From: Candidatus Thermochlorobacteriaceae bacterium
GTDB lineage: Bacteria; Bacteroidota; Chlorobiia; Chlorobiales; Thermochlorobacteraceae
Reading direction: 5' to 3'
Assembly: GCA_029263855.1 (NCBI GenBank)
Contig: JAJUFC010000013.1
Location: 1 to 64,000, forward strand
DNA: 64,000 nucleotides
Part shown: piece by piece, positions 8,868 through 18,043 of the stretch
Layout of the letters: each line of letters starts with the position of its first letter
Numbering within the stretch: the stretch's first letter is position 1
Notes under the pieces: generated by a model
Databases searched by the model: none
Seen by the model: the letters and a program-made list of their open reading frames with translations, nothing else
Told to the model about the DNA's origin: nothing
Made by a program: the position numbers and the translations under genes

Positions 8868-10019
8868 ATGCTCGAGGGTTTCTCACTGCTTCATCTCTTC
8901 TCGCTCTTTTGCGTTGGTGGCTGGCTGATGATGCTCATGCGCGCCGTTACGCTTCAAGTCTGGATTCCGAAACTTGCTTCTGCGCCTGCGCCACAAACAC
9001 ACCCACGTGTGAGCGTGATTGTGCCTGCAAAAAATGAATCCAAAAAAATTCAGGCGTCGCTCCGCTCGCTTCTCTCGCAAGATTATCCGAACCTCGAACT
9101 CATCGTCATTAACGACCGCTCCGACGACGAGACGGGCAACATTATCAACAGCCTTGCCAAAGAAGATGCACGGCTCAAAGTCATTCACATTTCTGAGCTC
9201 CCACAAGGTTGGCTCGGCAAAAATCATGCAAACCAACGCGGCTTCGAGCAGACAAGCGGCGAGTATCTTTTATTCACTGACGCCGATATTCTCTTTGCGC
9301 CAAACACGATTTCAAAAACTGTTGGCTACGCGCTGGCAAATAAGGCGCGGCATATCGTCGTCTATCCGAAAATGCTTTCTGAAAACATTTTTGAAGAAGC
9401 CTTTCTCGCGCTTTTCGGCATGCTCTTCGTGTGGAAGTTTAATCCGATTGGCGCACGAAATCCGAAGAACAAGCGCGCATACATCGGCGTTGGCGCGTTC
9501 AACTTTATTGAGCGCACGCTCTACAAAGCCATTGGCGAACATTATCCGCTCAAAGCCGAAATTGCGGACGATGTCAAACTGGGATACCTCGTCAAGCGAC
9601 AGGGCGAAGCGACGCACGTCGTCGAAGGACGCAACTTCGTGCAAGTGCGTTGGCGCGAAGGCTTGTGGGACTCGATGAAAGGCATTGAACGCAGCGCGTT
9701 TGCAGGCGTGAATTTCTCGTGGACTTGGGTTTGGATTGGCATTTTCGGAACGCTATTCGGATTGATTGCGCCGTATTGGCTCTGGCTCTTGAACGACGAC
9801 TTCGCTGTGCTCTGCGCCTTGCTCTCGCTTGGATTCATTTACCTTGGCTATGCAGTCGGAAAAGAATCTCTGTGGCGAGCAGGTGTCATCACAATCCTTC
9901 ACCCAATCATGTCCATTTTGTTTCTTTATGCGCTGGTCAAATCGGCATTGCTCGTTTCAGTGAAAGGCGGCGTGGAGTGGCGCGGCACGTTTTATGCAAC
10001 TGAAGTCTTGAAATCGTAA
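8868..10019 (+). CDS. Membrane glycosyltransferase, GT2 family (CruC/CrtQ/HpnB-like)
   Basis: About 383 residues from the ATG at 8868, preferred over the one at 8814 because the protein then opens with a hydrophobic helix (LLHLFSLFCVGGWLMML) as family members do. The GT-A core follows: VSVIVPAKNE, DRSDDET, the DxD-type TDADI, and DDVKLGYLVKRQG, then RWREGLWDS and two or three C-terminal membrane helices. The PQGWLGKNHA segment is characteristic of the subgroup holding carotenoid glycosyltransferases and HpnB. In Chlorobi, CruC glycosylates hydroxychlorobactene, so a lipid or carotenoid acceptor is a reasonable guess. No carotenoid or hopanoid gene is adjacent to confirm it. Confidence 0.8.
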   Translation: MLEGFSLLHLFSLFCVGGWLMMLMRAVTLQVWIPKLASAPAPQTHPRVSVIVPAKNESKKIQASLRSLLSQDYPNLELIVINDRSDDETGNIINSLAKEDARLKVIHISELPQGWLGKNHANQRGFEQTSGEYLLFTDADILFAPNTISKTVGYALANKARHIVVYPKMLSENIFEEAFLALFGMLFVWKFNPIGARNPKNKRAYIGVGAFNFIERTLYKAIGEHYPLKAEIADDVKLGYLVKRQGEATHVVEGRNFVQVRWREGLWDSMKGIERSAFAGVNFSWTWVWIGIFGTLFGLIAPYWLWLLNDDFAVLCALLSLGFIYLGYAVGKESLWRAGVITILHPIMSILFLYALVKSALLVSVKGGVEWRGTFYATEVLKS

Positions 10020-10093
10020 CCACCGCAACATTGCAAAAGAGCGTCTCGCAAACGATATTCAGCGTTTCTAAAATCTAATCGCATCAATAACTC

Positions 10094-11926
10094 ATGGCGC
10101 AATCGTCATCAAAACCAAGAGGAAGCGGGAGAATCTGGCTTATTATCTTGATTCTCATTGCAATTTTAATTGGCATCGGGATTTATCGGTCGTCATCGCC
10201 GAAAGTCAGCGTGCCAAAGGAAACGGTTCTGCTTATCGACATCAGCGGCGAGTTGCCCGAATTGGTGTTGAGTGAAGGCTTTCCCGGCTTTTCAACGAAA
10301 TCGCCTGCAACTTTGCAAGGGCTGTTGGAAACATTAGACAAAGCCAAACTCGATGAGCGCGTCAAACTTGTAGTCGCCACGATTAAAGACCTTTCCACCC
10401 AACAATCTAAACTCACAGAACTGCGCGACGCCATCGCCGACTTTCGCGCGTCAGGCAAAGAGATTTGGGCATACTTGCCACAATTTTCAGGCGACGCGGA
10501 GTATTTCCTTGCATCCGCATGCAACAAAATTTTTCTCGAACGCTACGGCGTTTTGGCGCTCGACGGTTTGAAAGCCGAAATTCTTTACTACAAAACCCTG
10601 CTCGGCAAAGTTGGCATTCAGTTCGAAGTGGCAAGACGGGGCAAATACAAATCCGCTGCTGAATCGCTCGTCAGCGACACGATTTCCGCACCGAACTATG
10701 AACAACTCAACGCGCTATTGACAGGATTTGATGAAACCTACGTGCAAGGCGTTGCACAATCGCGCAACATCGGCGAAGCGGCGTATCGCAAAATTCTCAA
10801 CGAACAAGCCTACCTTTCCGACAAAGATGCGCTCTCGCAACATCTCGTCGACTCCGTCTGCTATTTCAGCGAACTTAAAGAGAGCATTCGCAAACAATTC
10901 AACATTGCCGAAGAGGACGATGCATCGCTCTTTCTTCCAGCGGCGAAATACAAATCGGTTACTTACAAATCGTTGGGTCAAAAAGCGCAGGATAAAATCG
11001 CGGTCATCAACGTCGTCGGCGCGTTGGTGGACGGCAAAAGCAATCCTTCGCCTGACGGCGAGAGCGATAGCGGCGACGAAACCCTCGTGCCCGCCATTGA
11101 AGAAGCACGAAAAGACAACGCCGTCAAAGCCATCATTTTGCGCGTCGACAGCCCCGGCGGCTCGGCGATTGCCTCCGACAAAATTCTGCTCTCCCTCAAT
11201 AAAGCCAAAGCCGAAAAGCCGGTGATTGCCTCTATGTCGGGCGTTGCCGCTTCGGGCGGATATTGGGTTTCAATGCAAGCGCAAAAAATCGTCGCCAATC
11301 CAACCACCATTACGGGTTCAATCGGCGTGATTGCCACCAAGCCCTCGATGCGCGAACTTGCCGATAAAATCGGGTTGAAACGCACCGTAATTTCAAAAGC
11401 CAAGTATGCCGATTCGTTCAACCTCTTCGATAAACTCTCGCCCGAAGTCTATCAAAAAGCCGACGCGCTGATTGATTACACCTATCAAGAATTTTTGAAA
11501 AAAGTTGCCGAAGGCAGAAACATGACGGTTCAAAGCGTTGATGCGATTGCACAAGGGCACGTCTGGCTCGGCGAAAGCGCCAAGGAAATCGGACTCGTCG
11601 ATGAACTCGGCGGATTCCGAAAGTCAATTCAAATTGCCAAAAGCCTTGCAGGCATTGACGAATCGGCACCCGTTGAACTCGTTAGTTATCCGAAGCGCAA
11701 AGATTTTTGGGACGCTTTCTTAGAGGGATTCGGAAGCGAAACGGACGCCAGCATAATCAGCCAAGCGATTCTGAAAGGACTACTTGCAAACTTGAAGCAA
11801 ACGATTGCCGAAGAAGTAGAACTGCCCGCAGAGTTCAAAACTGCGCTCAAGACCTTGCGACGGCTCTCGGCTCTAACGCCGCTCCAACCGCAAGCGTGCA
11901 TGCCGTTTGAAATCATCGTTAAGTAA
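10094..11926 (+). CDS. sppA: Signal peptide peptidase SppA (67-kDa type)
   Basis: A membrane-anchored serine protease that digests released signal peptides. It is 610 residues, the long tandem-domain form. A single N-terminal membrane helix (about 13-35, IWLIILILIAILIGIGIY) anchors it with the catalytic part outside the cytoplasm. The dyad is visible: the lysine region RRGKYKSAAE near residue 185 in the first repeat, and the serine region SGVAASGGYW near 386 in the second, after DSPGGSA. The end MPFEIIVK matches the family. It is followed at once by the ACT-domain gene on the same strand. Confidence 0.95.
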   Translation: MAQSSSKPRGSGRIWLIILILIAILIGIGIYRSSSPKVSVPKETVLLIDISGELPELVLSEGFPGFSTKSPATLQGLLETLDKAKLDERVKLVVATIKDLSTQQSKLTELRDAIADFRASGKEIWAYLPQFSGDAEYFLASACNKIFLERYGVLALDGLKAEILYYKTLLGKVGIQFEVARRGKYKSAAESLVSDTISAPNYEQLNALLTGFDETYVQGVAQSRNIGEAAYRKILNEQAYLSDKDALSQHLVDSVCYFSELKESIRKQFNIAEEDDASLFLPAAKYKSVTYKSLGQKAQDKIAVINVVGALVDGKSNPSPDGESDSGDETLVPAIEEARKDNAVKAIILRVDSPGGSAIASDKILLSLNKAKAEKPVIASMSGVAASGGYWVSMQAQKIVANPTTITGSIGVIATKPSMRELADKIGLKRTVISKAKYADSFNLFDKLSPEVYQKADALIDYTYQEFLKKVAEGRNMTVQSVDAIAQGHVWLGESAKEIGLVDELGGFRKSIQIAKSLAGIDESAPVELVSYPKRKDFWDAFLEGFGSETDASIISQAILKGLLANLKQTIAEEVELPAEFKTALKTLRRLSALTPLQPQACMPFEIIVK

Positions 11927-11936
11927 AAACCAACAC

Positions 11937-12383
11937 ATGACCGAAGTAGAAATTCGTCGCATTGTCGACCTTGCCATCGAAGAACTTGGCGAGAAAGCCA
12001 CAAAGGAAACGGTTCAAGCCGTCGTTGCCGAAGTGATAAAAGAATACGACAAAGGCGCGCCATCACTGACGCTTTCCGACCGAAATTTACATGTGCCAAG
12101 TGCGCAAGATTCAGGTCGGATTATCGTAACGGCGTTTGGGAAAAATCGCGTTGGCATTGTCAGCGCGCTCACGACGGCTCTTGCTGAGCATCAATGCGAT
12201 TTGCAAGATGTGTCGCAAAAAATTATGCAGGAATTTTTCACGCTGATTATGATTGTCGACATCTCGAAGTCGCCATCAAACTTCGCACAAATTTTAGATG
12301 CGCTCACGAAGGCAGGGGAAAAGGTCGGCGTGAAAGTGCAGGCGCAACACGAAGACATTTTCAAAGCCATGCACCGCGTTTAG
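11937..12383 (+). CDS. ACT-domain regulatory protein
   Basis: About 148 residues from the ATG at 11937; an in-frame ATG at 11907 would overlap the end of sppA and adds ten residues of no family character. The first 50 residues (TEVEIRRIVDLAIEELGEKA) form a charged helical region like the N-terminus of nucleoid- or cofactor-binding helpers. From about residue 58 comes one ACT domain: RIIVTAFGKNRVGIVSALTTALAEHQCDLQD, then ISKSPSNFAQILDALTKAGEK. This is the GcvR-like/ACT_6 kind. ACT domains bind amino acids, so it may sense one, but the target is unknown. It ends just before a bidirectional terminator. Confidence 0.75.
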   Translation: MTEVEIRRIVDLAIEELGEKATKETVQAVVAEVIKEYDKGAPSLTLSDRNLHVPSAQDSGRIIVTAFGKNRVGIVSALTTALAEHQCDLQDVSQKIMQEFFTLIMIVDISKSPSNFAQILDALTKAGEKVGVKVQAQHEDIFKAMHRV

Positions 12384-12395
12384 ACCGAAAAAAGC

Positions 12396-12431
12396 AGAAA
12401 GAAAAAGGGGCAAAAGTGCCCCTTCTTTCGG
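12396..12431. terminator. Bidirectional rho-independent terminator
   Basis: GGGGCA (12407-12412) pairs with TGCCCC (12417-12422) around AAAG, extended by flanking GAAAGAAAAA / TTCTTTC pairing. It lies between the convergent ACT gene and sucC, with A- and T-rich flanks on both sides. Confidence 0.8.
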
Positions 12432-12449
12432 TTTGAACGCAACTGAACT

Positions 12450-13625
12450 TTAAGCGGCAAGAGCTTTGGTAACCTTTTCGGAAGCGTCTTTCAAACCTTG
12501 TGCGGAAATAAGATTCAAGCCAGATTCATCGAGCATTTTTTGGGCGATGTCGGCGTTGGTGCCTTCGAGCCGGACGATGACAGGGACTTGCAAGCCGATG
12601 TTCTTCGCCGCTTCAATCACGCCTGCGGCGACTCTATCGCAGCGAACAATCCCGCCGAAAATGTTAATCAAAATCGCTTTCACATTTTTATCGCTCAAAA
12701 TAATTCGAAACCCTGCCTCGACCGTTTTTGCGTTTGCGCCGCCGCCGACATCAAGAAAGTTCGCAGGTTTGCCGCCTGCAAGTTGGATAATATCCATCGT
12801 TGCCATTGCCAAACCAGCACCATTGACCATACAGCCAACATTGCCGTCCAAACGCACATAGTTCAAGTTCGATTTTGAGGCTTCGACTTCGAGCGGGTCT
12901 TCTTCGGATTCGTCGCGCAGTTCGGCGTATTCGGGGTGCCGATAAAGCGCATTATCATCAAAGTTGATTTTCGCATCGAGCGCAATCACCTCGCCTTCTT
13001 TGGTAACGACAAGCGGATTGATTTCCGCCAAAGAGCAATCTAATTGAAGATATGCGTTGTAAAGAGCCGTGATGAACTTGACGCCGTTTTTGAACTGCTC
13101 GCCTGAAAGTTGCAAGAAGAGCGCGGCTTCGCGGGCTTGATAGCCTTGAATGCCGAGAAGTGGGTCGATGTGAATTTTCAAAATTTTTTCGGGAGAATGC
13201 TCGGCGACGGCTTCAATGTCCATTCCGCCTTCGGTGGAAATCATCAGCACATTTTTTGAAACGGCACGGTCGAGCGTGATACCGAGATAAAGTTCGCGCT
13301 CGATGTTCATGCCTTGCTCGACAAGCAAACGGCGCACAACTCTTCCTTCGGGTCCTGTTTGGTGCGTAACAAGCGTTGAGCCGAGCATTTTTTGTGCGTA
13401 AGCGTAAGCATCGTCCGCCGTTTTGACCACCTTCACGCCGCCTGCCTTGCCTCTTCCGCCTGCGTGAATTTGCGCTTTGACGACCACTACGCCGCCGCCT
13501 TGTTCGGCAAGCATTTTTTCCGCCGCCGATTTGACTTCTTCCGCCGAAAAGCAAACGATGTTTTTGGGAACGGCAACTTGATACTTTTTGAGAAGTTCTT
13601 TTGCTTGATACTCGTGGATATTCAT
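12450..13625 (-). CDS. sucC: Succinyl-CoA synthetase beta subunit
   Basis: Beta subunit of the TCA-cycle enzyme interconverting succinyl-CoA and succinate with ADP/GDP phosphorylation. The start at 13625 ([15 protein letters not shown]) is the invariant family N-terminus, giving 391 residues; a longer in-frame ATG at 13721 only adds non-homologous sequence. An ATP-grasp domain occupies the first part ([15 protein letters not shown]), and the C-terminal CoA-ligase part has [10 protein letters not shown] and [14 protein letters not shown]. The alpha subunit sucD is not in this window, so the two subunits are encoded apart. Confidence 0.97.
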   Translation of the reverse strand: MNIHEYQAKELLKKYQVAVPKNIVCFSAEEVKSAAEKMLAEQGGGVVVVKAQIHAGGRGKAGGVKVVKTADDAYAYAQKMLGSTLVTHQTGPEGRVVRRLLVEQGMNIERELYLGITLDRAVSKNVLMISTEGGMDIEAVAEHSPEKILKIHIDPLLGIQGYQAREAALFLQLSGEQFKNGVKFITALYNAYLQLDCSLAEINPLVVTKEGEVIALDAKINFDDNALYRHPEYAELRDESEEDPLEVEASKSNLNYVRLDGNVGCMVNGAGLAMATMDIIQLAGGKPANFLDVGGGANAKTVEAGFRIILSDKNVKAILINIFGGIVRCDRVAAGVIEAAKNIGLQVPVIVRLEGTNADIAQKMLDESGLNLISAQGLKDASEKVTKALAA

Positions 13626-13781
13626 GTGAGTTTTTTGAGAATGGATTACTGAAAAATGAATCGGTTGAAGATGCAGGAAGTATAGCAAAATTCTCGCACT
13701 TTCCCCCGACCGCCAAAGCATTCACACTTCTTTACAGTTTTAGGGCTAAATTGCCAAATCAATGGTTAAACACACAAAGAA

Positions 13782-15128
13782 ATGAAAAAGAAAGTCCTCA
13801 TCGTCTCGGGCATCGTTGTAGTGCTTTTAGTTGCAAGTTGGTTTTTCTTCTTCCGAAAACCTGAAAGCGATGCCAAAGCCTCCCCAATGGGCTTGATAAA
13901 GAGAACCGCCAAAGTCGAGCGTCAGCCGATTAAGGTGCAAGTCGTGGCGACAGGACAAATTCAGCCCGTCTATAAAGTTGAAATCAAATCCAAAGCGAGC
14001 GGCGAAGTACTTTCGCTTAAACTCAACGAAGGCGATTTCGTCAAGAAAGGAACGGTGATTGCGTTGATTGAAAAAACGGATGCGCTCGCCGCCTACAATC
14101 AAGCCAAAGCCGATTTGGAAGTCGCCAAAGCCACGCTCAAACAAGTTGAAACCAACAACGCCCGCAGTCTCAAACTGTTCGAGCAAAAACTCATCAGCGA
14201 ACAAGAAATGGACGCTTCCAATCTCGAACTCGAACAACGCAAAGCCCAACTCATCAGAGCGCAGGCGACATTCGACCAAGCCCAAATTCGCCTCAACGAC
14301 TGCGTCGTGCGTAGCCCGATAGACGGACTCGTGTTGGACAAACCCGTCGACGAGGGACAAGTGATTATGGGCGGTCTCAACACGGTTTCGGGCGGCACCA
14401 CGATTGTTACGATTGCCGACATGAGCCGCGTCTATGTGTATGCCAATATCGACGAAGTCGATGTCGGAAAAATTAAACTTGGACAAGAGGCACAAATCGT
14501 TGCTGATGCGTTCCCCGAAGAAAAGTTCATCGGCAAAGTCTTGCGCATTGACCCGCTTGCCAAAGTCGAGCAAAATGTAACCCGCTTTCCCGTTGTAATT
14601 GAAGTTCCGAATCCGAAAAATCGCTTGCTTGCAGGCATGAACGCTACGGTAACAATAACGGTCTATAATAATCCAAACGCGCTCGTTGTGCCTGTGGAAG
14701 CCTTGAAAGAAATGAAGGAGAGCATCGGCACAGAGCGAGTTACCATGAATTTCGGTGGACGCGGAGAAGATAAACGAGAGTTGCTCGATTCGGTTCGACA
14801 AGCACGCCGCAAGCGATTTGAAGAACGAATTGCAACAGGCGATTCCTCCGCCATGCGTTGGCTGGAAGGCGCAAAAGGCAAACGCCGACTCGTGATGCTC
14901 AAAGATTCCACAAGCGAAGTCGTTCCAAAGCCCGTTTTGATTGGCGAACAAACCGCCGAATATGCCGAAGTCCTGCGCGGCTTGAACGAAGGCGACGAAG
15001 TCGAAATCACCATCTTCTCGCGCGCGCTCATTGAGGGACAGCAGTTCCAAGACCGCATGCGCTCAAGCACAGGTTTCGGCGGCGGACAACCCTCGCGCGA
15101 CCAACGCCGAGAATTGCGCCGAAATTAA
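13782..15128 (+). CDS. Efflux transporter periplasmic adaptor (HlyD/MacA-like)
   Basis: Links an inner-membrane pump to an outer-membrane channel. It is 448 residues, beginning with a signal anchor (KKKVLIVSGIVVVLLVASWFFFF). The barrel-sandwich halves are visible: VEIKSKASGEVLSLKLNEGDFVKKGTVIA (split here as two runs) and RSPIDGLVLDKPVDEGQVI, flanking a coiled-coil hairpin at about 100-170. An alpha-helical, strongly charged insertion at about 305-375 (EDKRELLDSVRQARRKRFEE) separates the final beta domains. No ABC or RND pump is adjacent; valS follows about 100 bases on. The partner pump is therefore unknown. Confidence 0.85.
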   Translation: MKKKVLIVSGIVVVLLVASWFFFFRKPESDAKASPMGLIKRTAKVERQPIKVQVVATGQIQPVYKVEIKSKASGEVLSLKLNEGDFVKKGTVIALIEKTDALAAYNQAKADLEVAKATLKQVETNNARSLKLFEQKLISEQEMDASNLELEQRKAQLIRAQATFDQAQIRLNDCVVRSPIDGLVLDKPVDEGQVIMGGLNTVSGGTTIVTIADMSRVYVYANIDEVDVGKIKLGQEAQIVADAFPEEKFIGKVLRIDPLAKVEQNVTRFPVVIEVPNPKNRLLAGMNATVTITVYNNPNALVVPVEALKEMKESIGTERVTMNFGGRGEDKRELLDSVRQARRKRFEERIATGDSSAMRWLEGAKGKRRLVMLKDSTSEVVPKPVLIGEQTAEYAEVLRGLNEGDEVEITIFSRALIEGQQFQDRMRSSTGFGGGQPSRDQRRELRRN

Positions 15129-15227
15129 CCCAACGCAACGCGCACATTTTTTCATCGCGCTTCCGTATCTTCCCAAAATTCGCCGCGAAATTGCTCGCGG
15201 CGTTCACATTTCCTTGAAAACCGATTT

Positions 15228-17984
15228 ATGTCCGAAACGCTTTCTGAACAACATCTCGACAAAACCTATAACCCTCAAACGGTTGAAGCCAAGTGGAGCG
15301 TCCCGCATTTTGAAACGCTCGGCATTACAAACGCGGAAAGTGCACCTGTCTTGCGCGGCGAAAAAAAACCGTTCACGATTCTCATGCCGCCGCCGAACAT
15401 CACGGGCAGTCTGACCATGGGGCACGTGCTCAACCACACCATTCAAGACCTCTTCATTCGCTACTACCGAATGATGGGCTACGAGTCGCTCTGGCTTCCT
15501 GGCACCGACCACGCAGGCATTGCGACGCAAACCCGCGTCGAGAAGGAACTTCGCAAAGAGAAAAAAACACGATACGATTTAGGACGCGAAAAATTTTTAG
15601 AGCGCGTTTGGCAGTGGCGCAACGAATACGGCGACTTGATTCTCAAACAACTGCGCAAACTTGGCGACTCCGCCGACTGGCGACGCAACCTCTTCACAAT
15701 GGACGAGAGTGCCTCGAAAGCCGTTACGCATACATTCATCAAACTCTACAACGACGGCTTGATTTATCGCGGCAAACGCATCATCAATTGGTGTCCTGCC
15801 TCGCAAACCGCACTCTCTGACGAAGAGGTCATCATGAAAACGCAAACCGATAAACTTTACTTCGTGCGCTACTTCTTCAAAGACGACCCCGAAACGTTCA
15901 TCACGATTGCGACCGTCCGCCCCGAAACGATGCTCGCCGATGTCGCCGTCGCCGTCAATCCCAATGATGAACGCTACAAATCGTTGATTGGCAAAATCGT
16001 GATTGAACCTCTAACCAAACGCGAACTGCCCATCATCGCCGATGATTACGTTGAAATGGAATTCGGAACGGGCGCGCTCAAAATCACGCCCGCGCACGAC
16101 GCAAACGATTACCAAATCGGATTGCGACACAACTTGCCTTTCATCTGCGCGATTGACAAAACGGGAAAAATCGAGCAAGGCTTCGGCGACCTGTCGGGAT
16201 TAGACCGATTCGCCGCTCGCAAAAAAGCCGAAGAAATTTTGCAAGCACAAGGCAACTTGGAAAAGGTGGAAGACTACGCGCACAATGTTGGTTATTCGGA
16301 GCGCGCCGATGTCGTCGTCGAGCCTTATCTCTCGGAACAGTGGTTCGTGAAGATGAAGCCGCTTGCCGAACCCGCGCTTAAAGTCGTCGAAGAAGGTCAA
16401 ATCAAATTCTATCCTGAACGATGGATTAACACCTACCGCCATTGGATGACGAACATTCAAGATTGGTGCATTTCGCGCCAACTGTGGTGGGGACATCGCA
16501 TTCCCGCTTACTACGCGCCTGATGGAACGGTTGCCGTCGCCGCAACCAAAGAAGAAGCCTTCGCGAAACTGAAAGCCAAAAATCCAACGATTGAACTCGC
16601 AGACATCGTTCAAGACGACGATGTGCTCGACACATGGTTCTCGTCTTGGCTTTGGCCCCTCACCACGCTCGGCTGGGACGGCGCGAACTCAATGGAGACC
16701 GACGATTTCAAGGCGTTCTATCCGACCACGACGCTCGTTACTGGACCCGACATCATTTTCTTTTGGGTGGCGCGAATGATTATGGCGGGCTTGTATTTCA
16801 AAAAAGAAATTCCGTTCCGAAACGTCTATTTCACGAGCATCATTCGCGACGGGCAGGGGCGAAAAATGTCGAAGTCGCTTGGCAATTCGCCCAATCCGCT
16901 TGACGTGATTGAGAAATACGGCGCGGACGCGCTTCGATTTACGACCATTTACCTCGCGCCGCTCGGTCAAGACGTGCGAATGGAAGTAACCAAAGACCAA
17001 GACACACCGCAGGTCGAGCAAGGTCGGAACTTCGCCACGAAAATTTGGAACGCCGCCCGATTCCTCTTGATGAATCGCAACGAAATTTTCAATGGCATCG
17101 ATGACTTTCTGTCGCAATACGCCACCTTCGCGATTCAACCGTCAACCTTCAACCTTGCGGAGCGATGGCTCTTTTCGCGGCTCCATCGCGCGTTGCAAGC
17201 CTATCACAAAGCCTACGAGCAATTTCGCGTCAATGATTTGGCGAAACTCGCCTACGATTTCATTTGGAGCGATTATTGCGATTGGTTCATCGAAGCCATG
17301 AAGGTGAATCTTCTAACCGCGCCGTCGGCGGAAGAGAAAAAAGCGATTTTGTTCCGTGCGTTCTTTGCGTTTGAGGAGTCGCTCAAAATGCTTCATCCGA
17401 TTATGCCGTTCATCACGGAAGAAATTTGGCAAAACCTCGCGCAAAGAAACGATGGAGAATTTTTGGACAGAACGCCGATTGCGCAAGGCGATGCGTCGTG
17501 GAGCGACGAGCAATCCGAACAAGAGTTCGAACTCGTGAAGAAAATCATCACGGAAATTCGGAGCATTCGCGCTGTGCTGGGCGTGCCGCCCGCGCCGATT
17601 GCACAAGTGCAACTCAAGCCAAATGCGAATGAAACGGCGGAACTCTTCGTGCGTGAGCGCGCGCTTCTTGAACGGCTTGCACGTGCAACGCTCCATGTTT
17701 CTGCCGACCTTACGAAGCCGAAACACGCCGCCAGCGCAATGGTTGAAGGCAATGAACTTTACATCTTGCTCGAAGGCTTAATCGATTTCGAGAAAGAAAA
17801 AGCGCGCCTTGCCAAGGAGATTCAAAAGTCAGAAAACTATGTGAAGCAATTAGAAGCCAAACTTGCAAACGAAGGCTTTGTGGCACGCGCACCGAAAGAA
17901 GTCATTGATGCTGAAAAAGAAAAACTCGCCAACGCCAAAACAACGCTCTTGAAACTGCAAGAAAACTTGGCAAGTTTGAGTTGA
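15228..17984 (+). CDS. valS: Valine--tRNA ligase
   Basis: Charges tRNA-Val. It is 918 residues, class I. The HIGH-type motif sits in PPPNITGSLTMGHVLNHT near residue 55, and the KMSKS loop in GRKMSKSLGNS near 545. The editing (CP1) domain lies between about 190 and 390 with TVRPETMLADVAVAVNP, and WWGHRIPAYY marks the catalytic core. The tail (about 850-918, rich in Lys/Glu/Leu) is the coiled-coil arm typical of ValS, which separates it from IleS and LeuS. The CDS stands between the efflux adaptor and the CoA-ligase-like gene. Confidence 0.97.
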   Translation: MSETLSEQHLDKTYNPQTVEAKWSVPHFETLGITNAESAPVLRGEKKPFTILMPPPNITGSLTMGHVLNHTIQDLFIRYYRMMGYESLWLPGTDHAGIATQTRVEKELRKEKKTRYDLGREKFLERVWQWRNEYGDLILKQLRKLGDSADWRRNLFTMDESASKAVTHTFIKLYNDGLIYRGKRIINWCPASQTALSDEEVIMKTQTDKLYFVRYFFKDDPETFITIATVRPETMLADVAVAVNPNDERYKSLIGKIVIEPLTKRELPIIADDYVEMEFGTGALKITPAHDANDYQIGLRHNLPFICAIDKTGKIEQGFGDLSGLDRFAARKKAEEILQAQGNLEKVEDYAHNVGYSERADVVVEPYLSEQWFVKMKPLAEPALKVVEEGQIKFYPERWINTYRHWMTNIQDWCISRQLWWGHRIPAYYAPDGTVAVAATKEEAFAKLKAKNPTIELADIVQDDDVLDTWFSSWLWPLTTLGWDGANSMETDDFKAFYPTTTLVTGPDIIFFWVARMIMAGLYFKKEIPFRNVYFTSIIRDGQGRKMSKSLGNSPNPLDVIEKYGADALRFTTIYLAPLGQDVRMEVTKDQDTPQVEQGRNFATKIWNAARFLLMNRNEIFNGIDDFLSQYATFAIQPSTFNLAERWLFSRLHRALQAYHKAYEQFRVNDLAKLAYDFIWSDYCDWFIEAMKVNLLTAPSAEEKKAILFRAFFAFEESLKMLHPIMPFITEEIWQNLAQRNDGEFLDRTPIAQGDASWSDEQSEQEFELVKKIITEIRSIRAVLGVPPAPIAQVQLKPNANETAELFVRERALLERLARATLHVSADLTKPKHAASAMVEGNELYILLEGLIDFEKEKARLAKEIQKSENYVKQLEAKLANEGFVARAPKEVIDAEKEKLANAKTTLLKLQENLASLS

Positions 17985-18043
17985 AAATGGAAGTCTATGT
18001 CGTAGATTTTCTAACAAGAGAAGTGTAACTAATTCCAAACGTT

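Noticed and set aside
13827-15050. 407-codon ORF antisense to the efflux adaptor
   Set aside because: Shadow frame; Phe/Asn/Arg-rich translation with no domain.
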